In this document: positions 46,001 through 52,464 of the stretch, piece by piece
Layout of the letters: each line of letters begins with the position of its first letter
How positions within the stretch are numbered: position 1 is the first letter of the stretch
Program-made: the position numbers and the translations under genes
Assembly (NCBI RefSeq): GCF_000971295.1
Contig: NZ_LANJ01000004.1
Location: 248,001 to 312,000, forward strand
DNA: 64,000 bases
DNA from: Devosia epidermidihirudinis
GTDB taxonomy: Bacteria > Pseudomonadota > Alphaproteobacteria > Rhizobiales > Devosiaceae
Direction: 5' to 3'
The notes under the pieces: model-generated
Databases searched by the model: none
What the model saw: only the letters and a program-made list of their open reading frames with translations
What the model was told of the DNA's origin: nothing

Positions 46001-46115
46001 TACCCCTCCTAACCTCCCCCTGATAGGGGGAGGGACAGATTGCGTTTGGCGCGCTATGGCCGAAAAACACTGGCCGAATTCCTCCCCCTTTTCAGGGGGA
46101 GGCTAGGTGGGGGTA
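46001..46115. repeat. 115-bp inverted repeat element, copy 3 (family E)
   Basis: Begins TACCCCTCC, ends GGGGGTA, with CCTCCCCCTGA..GGGGGAGG hairpins near both ends and a private middle. Flank GATCGGAG before it as in copy 2. Lies between the TfoX-like gene and the convergent methyltransferase gene. Confidence 0.8.
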
Positions 46116-46130
46116 CTCTTCCCAAAACAC

Positions 46131-46757
46131 CTAAATCACCCGATAGACCGACCCAACCCGATCAGCACTGGAGCGGGCGTCGCCGACATCACCCACCGCG
46201 TAGGATGCCACCAACGCCAGCTGCTCAACCGGCAAATCCCGGCGGTCTGGATCGCCGATTAGCACATCAATCCCCGCTGCAACGCAGGCGCGCAGAAACG
46301 GCAGCATGAGCGTGGCAACGTCGGGATTGTAAAACACATCTCCTGCGGCGATCAGATCGAAGCCTTCCGGAACCTCGGCCAGACCCACCGCAACCAGCGG
46401 CACGGCAACGCCATTGGCCGCGGCATTGAGACCAATGGCGGCTTGGCCATTGGGGTCCATCTCGGCGGCACTGACCTTTGCGCCTAGCTTGGCAGCTGCG
46501 ATGCCAACCAGCCCCGACCCAGCGCCAAGATCCAGCACACGCCGCCCCGCAACAAGTTCGGGATGCGCGCGAAAATGCTGCGCCAGTGCCAAGCCACCCG
46601 CCCATTGATAGGCCCAGTAGGGCGCGGGCGGATCGTCGCCTTCCGCCAACAGCGACAAGCGACTGCCGGGATGAGCCGTATAGAGCACGATATCAGGCAG
46701 CGACGGCACCGGATCGAGCCGCAAATGCTCGACGATGAAGGCGCTACGCCGATCCAT
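46131..46757 (-). CDS. Class I methyltransferase, EtfB-lysine methyltransferase-like
   Basis: A 208-residue SAM-dependent methyltransferase. Motif I is VLDLGAGSGLVGIAAAKLGA, with AAEMDPNG after it and AAGDVFYNPDVAT, an aspartate/phenylalanine motif of the seven-beta-strand lysine methyltransferases. The stretch PPAPYWAYQWAGGLALAQH matches ETF-beta lysine methyltransferases (METTL20/Agrobacterium type). Its ATG overlaps the SMP-30 stop by one base (TGATG), so they are coupled, although a functional relation is unclear. Confidence 0.8.
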   Translation of the reverse strand: MDRRSAFIVEHLRLDPVPSLPDIVLYTAHPGSRLSLLAEGDDPPAPYWAYQWAGGLALAQHFRAHPELVAGRRVLDLGAGSGLVGIAAAKLGAKVSAAEMDPNGQAAIGLNAAANGVAVPLVAVGLAEVPEGFDLIAAGDVFYNPDVATLMLPFLRACVAAGIDVLIGDPDRRDLPVEQLALVASYAVGDVGDARSSADRVGSVYRVI

Positions 46758-47671
46758 CAGGGGCGCTGCAGCCCCGTGGCGCCGACATAAATGGTCATCA
46801 GATATTGGCTGGCGGTGATGTAGAGCTGGTTGCGGCGCGGGCCGCCAAAGGTGACGTTTGAGGTCTTGGCGCCAGTCTTGATGCGGCCGAGCAATGTGCC
46901 CGCCGGATCATAGACATTCACGCCCAGCCCGGCGCTGGTCCAGATATTGCCGTCGGTATCGAGCCGGAAGCCATCAGGCAGGCCGGAGTCGATATCGGCA
47001 AACACTTTCCCATTGCTCAGCTTGCGGCCGTCAACGCTGAACTGGCGAATATGGGCTGGCCAATCGGGATCATGGCTCTGGCCGGTGTCGGAAACGTAGA
47101 GAATGGACTCGTCGGCCGAAAAGGCCAGCCCATTCGGTTTGGCGAAATCATCGGCTACGACGGTCAGCGAGTTATCCGCCGGATCGAACCGATAGACGAA
47201 GCACCCGTCCTGCTCCTGATCGGATTTGTAGCCCTCATAATCGCTCAAAATGCCGTAGCTGGGATCGGTGAACCAGATCGTGCCGTCGGACTTGACCACC
47301 ACGTCATTGGGCGAATTGAGACGCTTGCCGAGGTAGCGATCGACCAGCGTCGTCACTGTGCCGTCGGGCTCGGTGCGCAGCACGGCGCGTGCCCCATGCG
47401 AGCACGAAATCAGCCGCCCCTCGCGGTCGCGCGTATTGCCATTGACGTAATTGGAGGGCGTGCGGAAGGTGGTGACGCCCAGGCCCGGTACATAGCGCAG
47501 CATGCGATTGTTGGGGATGTCGCTCCACACCACATATTGCCCATCGCCAAACCACACCGGCCCCTCGGCCCAGCGGCAGCCATCATAGAGCACATCGAGC
47601 GTCGCGATGCCGACCGTGAGGTCGTAGAATTTCTTGTCGATGACTTCGAGCGCGTCGCCGCCAATGGCCAT
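46757..47671 (-). CDS. SMP-30/gluconolactonase family lactonase
   Basis: A 304-residue six-bladed propeller. Metal ligands are suggested by the glutamate in GCRWAEGPVWF, the asparagine in LNSPNDVVVKSDG and the aspartate in LYVSDTGQ. It should open a sugar lactone to the aldonic acid; in this cluster L-fucono-lactone is a natural guess. The start at 47671 has GGGAGG upstream. It is divergent from the lactate dehydrogenase gene across operator site 3, and coupled with the methyltransferase gene downstream. Confidence 0.85.
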   Translation of the reverse strand: MAIGGDALEVIDKKFYDLTVGIATLDVLYDGCRWAEGPVWFGDGQYVVWSDIPNNRMLRYVPGLGVTTFRTPSNYVNGNTRDREGRLISCSHGARAVLRTEPDGTVTTLVDRYLGKRLNSPNDVVVKSDGTIWFTDPSYGILSDYEGYKSDQEQDGCFVYRFDPADNSLTVVADDFAKPNGLAFSADESILYVSDTGQSHDPDWPAHIRQFSVDGRKLSNGKVFADIDSGLPDGFRLDTDGNIWTSAGLGVNVYDPAGTLLGRIKTGAKTSNVTFGGPRRNQLYITASQYLMTIYVGATGLQRP

Positions 47672-47751
47672 GTGGGCCTCCCTTTTTGGTGGGCATTTGA
47701 GGGGAAGCCGGAAGCGAGTGCAAGGGGGTGGGCTTCGACCAATGGCCAGCA

Positions 47752-47779
47752 TTGACGACTAACATGTTAGTTGCTACGG
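47752..47779 (+). promoter_or_regulatory. Promoter of lldD with operator in spacer
   Basis: TTGACG at 47752-47757, 17 bases, then TACGGC at 47774-47779 as a poor -10. The palindrome at 47758-47771 begins directly after the -35 and fills the spacer, the same design as the FAH promoter. Confidence 0.55.
47758..47771. promoter_or_regulatory. GntR operator, site 3
   Basis: Perfect palindrome ACTAACATGTTAGT. It lies between the divergent SMP-30 gene (start 87 bases away) and lldD (start 32 bases away), and so may serve both. Confidence 0.8.
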
Positions 47780-47802
47780 CAAGGCAACCTTGGGAGCCCA
47801 GC

Positions 47803-48987
47803 ATGGCCGCACTCGATAAAATCCTCACCGTCGACGAAATGAAAACAGCCGCCCGTCGGCGCGTGCCCAAGATGTTCTTCGAATATGCCGATAGCGGCAG
47901 CTATACCGAAGGCACCTATCGGGACAATGAGAGCGACTTCAACAAGATCAAGCTCAAGCAGAAGGTCGCGGTGAACCTTGAGGGGCGAAACCTCAAGACC
48001 AAGATGCTGGGCAAAGAGATCACCATGCCTGTGGCCATTGCCCCCGCCGCAACCGGCGGCATGCAGGTGGCCGATGGCGAGATCAAGGCCGCGAAGGCCG
48101 CCGAAAAATACGGCATTCCCTTCGCGCTTTCGACCATGAGTGTCTGCTCGATCGAAGACATTGCCGAAAACACCACGGCGCCGTTCTGGTTCCAGCTTTA
48201 TGTGATGCGCGATCGGGGCTTCATCGAGCGCCTGATCGACCGCGCCAAGGCAGCGAAATGCTCGGCGCTGGTGCTGACCATGGATTTGCAGATCCTGGGC
48301 CAGCGCCACAAGGATATCCATAACGGGCTCTCGACACCGCCAAAATTCAATGCGTATTCGATCTGGCAGATGATGCAGCATCCCCTGTGGTGCATGCGGA
48401 TGTTGGGCACCAAGCGCCACACCTTCCGCAATATCGTGGGCCATGTAAGCGGTGATCACGATCTGGCATCCCTGTCCGCCTGGACCGCCAGCCAGTTCGA
48501 TCCGACGCTGAACTGGGCCGACATCAAGTGGGTCAAGGAACGCTTCGGCGGGCCCGTGATCGTCAAGGGCGTGCTCGATCCCGAGGATGCGCTGGCGGCA
48601 GTCAACAATGGCGCCGACGCCGTGATCGTCTCCAACCATGGTGGCCGCCAGCTCGACGGCGCCCCGTCGACCATCCGCGTGCTGCCGGAAATCATCGATG
48701 CGATCGGCAGCAAGACCGAAGTCTATCTCGATAGCGGTATTCGCTCGGGTCAGGACGTCATCAAGGCCATGGCCTACGGCGCTAAAGGCACCTTCATCGG
48801 TCGCCCCATGCTCTACGGTCTGGGCGCCGGAGGCGAAGCCGGCGTGACCCGCGTACTCGACATCATCCGCAAGGAACTCGACACCACCATGGCCCTCTGC
48901 GGCGAGCGCGACATCCTCAATGTCGGCCTGCACAATATCTATTCGAATGACCTGCCGGTGCGGAATGCTCCGGTGGTGAAGGGGTAG
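47803..48987 (+). CDS. lldD: FMN-dependent L-lactate dehydrogenase
   Basis: A 394-residue alpha-hydroxy-acid oxidase family enzyme oxidising L-lactate to pyruvate with electrons going to the respiratory chain. The family signature SNHGGRQLDGAPS holds the catalytic histidine, and MFFEYADSGSYTEGTYRDNESDF, PVAIAPAATGGM and DSGIRSGQDVIKAMAYGA are also present. The start at 47803 follows GGGAG. The operator in its promoter links it to the FAH gene; L-lactate is a product of diketo-deoxy-L-fuconate cleavage, so this would be the last step. Confidence 0.9.
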   Translation: MAALDKILTVDEMKTAARRRVPKMFFEYADSGSYTEGTYRDNESDFNKIKLKQKVAVNLEGRNLKTKMLGKEITMPVAIAPAATGGMQVADGEIKAAKAAEKYGIPFALSTMSVCSIEDIAENTTAPFWFQLYVMRDRGFIERLIDRAKAAKCSALVLTMDLQILGQRHKDIHNGLSTPPKFNAYSIWQMMQHPLWCMRMLGTKRHTFRNIVGHVSGDHDLASLSAWTASQFDPTLNWADIKWVKERFGGPVIVKGVLDPEDALAAVNNGADAVIVSNHGGRQLDGAPSTIRVLPEIIDAIGSKTEVYLDSGIRSGQDVIKAMAYGAKGTFIGRPMLYGLGAGGEAGVTRVLDIIRKELDTTMALCGERDILNVGLHNIYSNDLPVRNAPVVKG

Positions 48988-49003
48988 TCAGCACCGCTCA
49001 CGA

Positions 49004-49080
49004 CGTCATTCCCGCGAAAGCGGGAATCCCCTCCCACATACGCGACCAAAAGGGTGATTCCCGCTTTCGCGGGAATGACG
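49004..49080. repeat. Perfect inverted-repeat pair, left of GIY-YIG gene (family B)
   Basis: Arms of 25 bases at 49004-49028 and 49056-49080 are exact reverse complements, with a 27-base spacer. Each arm contains the hairpin CCCGCGAAAGCGGG. The same arms recur at 49451-49529, in 57754-57827 (slightly diverged) and once at 12084-12108. Confidence 0.9.
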
Positions 49081-49128
49081 CGGTGGGTAACCTGGACGCA
49101 GGGATCAATCGCTGGCCGGGGGACCGCG

Positions 49129-49428
49129 ATGAAACAATTCTGCGTCTATATCCTCACCAATAAGCATCGAAACGTTGTCTATACCGGCGTCACCAGCAAT
49201 CTGGTCGGTCGTACCTACACGCATCGCAACGACCTGCTGGATGGCTTTTCGCGCCGATACAAAGTGCATGACCTAGTCTGGTACGAGCACTATGAGACTG
49301 CTGAGTCAGCGATAACGCGCGAAAAGCAGATCAAGAAGTGGCGGCGGGCGTGGAAGGATGAGCTGGTTGCAGCGATGAACCCGGACTGGCGGGATCTGTA
49401 TGAGGACGTGGCAAAGCATTGGTATTGA
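49129..49428 (+). CDS. GIY-YIG nuclease family protein
   Basis: A 99-residue single-domain GIY-YIG endonuclease of the YhbQ/UPF0213 sort. The signature appears as VYILTNKHRNVVYTGVTSNL; the conserved arginine is in RTYTHR and the glutamate in TAESAITREKQIKKWRRAWK. It is boxed by two inverted-repeat pairs of the same family, 48 bases to the left and 22 bases to the right. The ATG at 49129 is preceded by GGGGGACC. Function of these small proteins is poorly known; a link to repeats or DNA ends is a guess. Confidence 0.88.
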   Translation: MKQFCVYILTNKHRNVVYTGVTSNLVGRTYTHRNDLLDGFSRRYKVHDLVWYEHYETAESAITREKQIKKWRRAWKDELVAAMNPDWRDLYEDVAKHWY

Positions 49429-49450
49429 ACCATGCTCCCTCAAATCACCG

Positions 49451-49529
49451 CGTCATTCCCGCGAAAGCGGGAATCCCCCTTCTACATGCGCGATCTCAAA
49501 GGGAGATTCCCGCTTTCGCGGGAATGACG
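49451..49529. repeat. Perfect inverted-repeat pair, right of GIY-YIG gene (family B)
   Basis: Arms at 49451-49475 and 49505-49529, exact reverse complements and identical to those at 49004-49080; the 29-base spacer differs from that of the left pair. Located 22 bases after the stop of the GIY-YIG gene. Confidence 0.9.
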
Positions 49530-49558
49530 CTGAGGGTGGGACGGAGAGGTGAAGAGCC

Positions 49559-50359
49559 CTACCCCCGATACCTCCCGGCCTCAACATCGCCTTCGGTCAA
49601 CTGCCGATACACCGCCTGTGAGACCTGCTTCATCGCGCCTTCGGGCAAGGTGCCAACCACCGTACAGGTGATGCGGGCATTGGCCCAATAGAAGGCTTCG
49701 GCGCCGTCATAGGTGGCGAACTCATAGGCCGCCGTGCGGTCGGGCAAGGCGGCGGTCACGTAGATGGTGATGCGGTCCTTGTCGGTGTTCTCATACATCA
49801 GCTGCGCTGCACGACCACCGGCCTCGGGCTCGCCGGGCAGGAGCCGGCCACCGACCAGCGAAAAGCCTTCGCCACTGAGATCGGGCATGCCCAGATTGGT
49901 ATCGAGACGATTGGACAGCCACGTGGTGAGGTGCTCACTATCGTCGCTGCCCACCTCCACCGCATGGCGGTTTTCAGCGACATAGACCGTGTGCGCGTTG
50001 ACCGCATCGGCGATCAGCGTCTGGCTGACCGGGCGCGCATCGACCATGGGTCGGATCAACCAGCCTGCGCCTAGCCCAACGCCAACTAGCATCACCGCAG
50101 CAACCGCCCAGCCGAAACGGCGCTGCAGACGCTGCCCGCGTTCAGCCGCCAGGCGACGAGCACGCAGGCGCGCCGGAACAGGTTCGGCCCCCACGGGAGC
50201 GAACAGCGTCTGGATGGCATCGTTTTGCCGCTGAAACAGCGAGATCTCGATGGCTGCGTCGGGATTGGCCGTCAGGTGGGCAGCAACGGCGTCGCGCTCG
50301 GGGCCGTCAAGTTGACCATCCGCATAGGCCATCAGCATGTCTTGCGTGATCTGGCTCAT
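49559..50359 (-). CDS. Anti-sigma factor, RsiW/zf-HC2-like
   Basis: A 266-residue membrane protein: a cytoplasmic anti-sigma part (MSQITQDMLMAYADGQLDGPERDAVAAHLTANPDAA), one membrane helix at about residues 85-103 (WAVAAVMLVGVGLGAGWLI), and a periplasmic domain. No classic HxxxCxxC zinc motif is seen; the usual cysteine region is replaced, as in many rhizobial versions. It overlaps the ECF sigma gene by four bases (ATGA) and should hold that sigma factor inactive until a periplasmic signal arrives. Confidence 0.85.
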   Translation of the reverse strand: MSQITQDMLMAYADGQLDGPERDAVAAHLTANPDAAIEISLFQRQNDAIQTLFAPVGAEPVPARLRARRLAAERGQRLQRRFGWAVAAVMLVGVGLGAGWLIRPMVDARPVSQTLIADAVNAHTVYVAENRHAVEVGSDDSEHLTTWLSNRLDTNLGMPDLSGEGFSLVGGRLLPGEPEAGGRAAQLMYENTDKDRITIYVTAALPDRTAAYEFATYDGAEAFYWANARITCTVVGTLPEGAMKQVSQAVYRQLTEGDVEAGRYRG

Positions 50360-50862
50360 TTGACCGTCCTTAAGTGGGGCTCGGCCGGGGTGCCGGTGGC
50401 GACGCGCAGGCTGGCGCGCGCACGAGCAAGGCGGCTCATCAGCGTTCCCAATGGCACCGCCAGAATGTCGGCGGCCTCCTGATAGGCAAGTCCTTCAAGG
50501 GCAACCAGCAGCAGGGCTTCCTTCTGTTCGAGGGGCAAAGTGTCGATAGCGCGCACCATTTCGGCCAGCGCCAGATGACCCGGCTGGCTGGCCGGAGTGG
50601 ATGGCTCGGGCACGCTGTCGAGATCAACAGTTTCGCCGTGGCGCCGCGCCGCGCGCAGGCCATTGCGGTGGATATTGAGCAGGATCGTATAGAGCCAGGC
50701 GCGGATGGGCCCGTTGGGGCGAAACAATCCGCGCCGGGAAATGGCGCGCTCCAGGCAATCCTGCACCAGATCATCGGCCAAGTCGGCATTGCGCGTCAGC
50801 GCTCGGGCATAACGCCGGAGGGCTGGCACGCAGGCTTCGACCTGGTCGAGGAAATCGCTCAA
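50356..50862 (-). CDS. ECF-family RNA polymerase sigma factor
   Basis: A 168-residue ECF sigma factor. Region 2 is ACVPALRRYARALTRNADLADDLVQDCLERAI and region 4 is LPLEQKEALLLVALEGLAYQEAADILAVPLGTLMSRLARARASL. The start is uncertain: I use a TTG at 50862 because similarity begins there (LSDFLDQVEAC); an ATG at 50901 would add 13 residues and overlap the upstream gene by 22 bases. It is followed with overlap by its anti-sigma gene and preceded by a COG4315 protein gene. Confidence 0.85.
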   Translation of the reverse strand: MSDFLDQVEACVPALRRYARALTRNADLADDLVQDCLERAISRRGLFRPNGPIRAWLYTILLNIHRNGLRAARRHGETVDLDSVPEPSTPASQPGHLALAEMVRAIDTLPLEQKEALLLVALEGLAYQEAADILAVPLGTLMSRLARARASLRVATGTPAEPHLRTVK

Positions 50863-50879
50863 GATTGCGCTCGCGGCAA

Positions 50880-51278
50880 CTATTCGATGGCAAGGTGCCA
50901 TACGCCGCCGACACCGTCACCTGTGGTGTCGCCAGCCTTGGTGTCCTCGTACCAATAGTAGAGCGGCCAGCCCTTATATGCCCACATGGACGAGCCGTCG
51001 TCGCGCTTGACGAGGGTGAAATCGCCCTCTGCCTTGGCGGCATCATCTGCGGCCAGTGGTGGCCATTTGGCGGCGCAGTCGTCATTGCAGACGCTCTTGC
51101 CGTCGCCCTTGGTGTCCTTGTCGAAGGTGTAAAGCGTCATGCCATTGGCGCCCGTCAGCACTTGTTTGCCGCCGATATCGACGGACTTGACCTCGCCGCC
51201 GAGATAATCGGCAGCAAAGCTTGGGGCAGCGAGAAAGGCCAGCGCAGCAGCGCCAGCAAGAAGTGAACGAAGGTGCAT
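50880..51278 (-). CDS. Exported COG4315-type repeat protein
   Basis: A 132-residue protein with a signal peptide (MHLRSLLAGAAALAFLAAPSFA). It carries the family motif Y-x-F/W/Y-x-x-D twice, as YTFDKD near residue 50 and YYWYEDTKAGDTTGDGVGGVWH near the end, with a pair of cysteines in VCNDDCAAKWPP. Often called a predicted lipoprotein, but there is no lipobox cysteine here. It starts the operon with the ECF sigma factor, of which it is probably a target. A GAGGC/GCCTC dyad lies upstream at 51298-51313. Role unknown; such proteins often follow oxidative stress signals. Confidence 0.85.
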   Translation of the reverse strand: MHLRSLLAGAAALAFLAAPSFAADYLGGEVKSVDIGGKQVLTGANGMTLYTFDKDTKGDGKSVCNDDCAAKWPPLAADDAAKAEGDFTLVKRDDGSSMWAYKGWPLYYWYEDTKAGDTTGDGVGGVWHLAIE

Positions 51279-51483
51279 GGGACTTCCCTCTTGTTGCGAG
51301 GCATCAGGGCCTCAAAGGGATCAACACCGAAGGCTCAGCTTTAGTCCGTGGGCGATGCAAATATTTCCAAACAAGGCGCTGCGCCCAGGCGGCGGGCAAA
51401 TGCCCACCTCTGGTGACAGTGCGGACAAAAATGCTATGTCCCTGCAACCGCGATCCAAAGCGATCGCCTAGTGGAGGCATTGC

Positions 51484-52461
51484 ATGTTTGTTGTTGGTGG
51501 GGAAAGCCTGATCGATCTCAAGGCTGAAGTGGTGCTGCCCGATGGCGCGCTGATCGGTCGGGATGGCGAAAACCAGATCGTGATGACGGCCCATCAAGGT
51601 GGCTCGCCCTATAACTGCGCCATTGCGCTGGCCAAGCTGGGCAATGCTACCGGCTTTCTCTGCCCCATTTCCGCTGATGCCTTCGGCGACTATCTGCTCG
51701 GCCCATTGGAGGCTGCTGGCGTCAAGACGCTGCTGACCGAACGCGTCAAAGAGTACACCACGCTCGCCGTGGTCAATTTCGACGCCAATCACAATGCGCG
51801 CTACGGCTTTTATCGTCAGGCTGATGGCGCAATCGAAGCCAAGAGCGCCATCGCCGCCCTGCCCGCTGATCTCAAGCTCTACCAGATCGGCGGGTTTTGC
51901 CCGATCCTGCCGACCGAGGCCGCCGCCTGGCTCGAAATTGTCAACGCCGCCATCGCCAGGGGCGCGACCATTTCGATCGACCCCAATGTGCGCCCCAGCC
52001 TGGTGGATGATTTCGACGGCTACAAGCAGCGCCTCTCGACCTTCCTCGATCTCGCCCATCTGGTGAAGGTCTCGGAAGAAGATCTTGAAGCTCTCGACGC
52101 CTCCAAGAGCATTGAGCAGCACGCAGCAGAGCTGTTGTCCCGCCCTAATTGCGAGCTGGTTGTCGTCACGCTCGGCGACAAGGGCTCGCGCGCCTTCACC
52201 GCTGCAGGCAAGGCGACTGCGTCGATTTATGCGCCGCCCGTGTTCGGCGACACAGTTGGCGCAGGCGACAGTCTGATGGCCGGCATCCTGTCGTGGCTCG
52301 ACGAACGCGGCCTGCTCAAGCCCGGCAAGCTCAACACGCTGGGCGATGGTGCCCTCAACGACATGCTGCGCTTTGGCGCGGTGGTGGCCGGCATCAATTG
52401 CGGGCGTAAGGGCTGCAAGCCCCCGACCCGCGCCGAAGTCGACGCCGTTCTCACCAAATAG
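51484..52461 (+). CDS. PfkB-family carbohydrate kinase
   Basis: A 325-residue sugar kinase of the ribokinase/fructokinase family. The N-terminal GGESLIDLKAEV and GGSPYNCAIALAKLG contact the sugar; the second PfkB signature FGDTVGAGDSLMAGILSWL holds the catalytic aspartate. Fructose or a 2-keto-3-deoxy sugar are likely substrates; text like VVGGESLID and the length point to fructokinase. Single gene, convergent with nadB. Confidence 0.86.
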   Translation: MFVVGGESLIDLKAEVVLPDGALIGRDGENQIVMTAHQGGSPYNCAIALAKLGNATGFLCPISADAFGDYLLGPLEAAGVKTLLTERVKEYTTLAVVNFDANHNARYGFYRQADGAIEAKSAIAALPADLKLYQIGGFCPILPTEAAAWLEIVNAAIARGATISIDPNVRPSLVDDFDGYKQRLSTFLDLAHLVKVSEEDLEALDASKSIEQHAAELLSRPNCELVVVTLGDKGSRAFTAAGKATASIYAPPVFGDTVGAGDSLMAGILSWLDERGLLKPGKLNTLGDGALNDMLRFGAVVAGINCGRKGCKPPTRAEVDAVLTK

Positions 52462-52464
52462 AAA

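Noticed and set aside
31854..46115. Insertion sequences at the 115-118 bp repeats
   Set aside because: No transposase frame inside and no target-site duplication; too short for an autonomous element.
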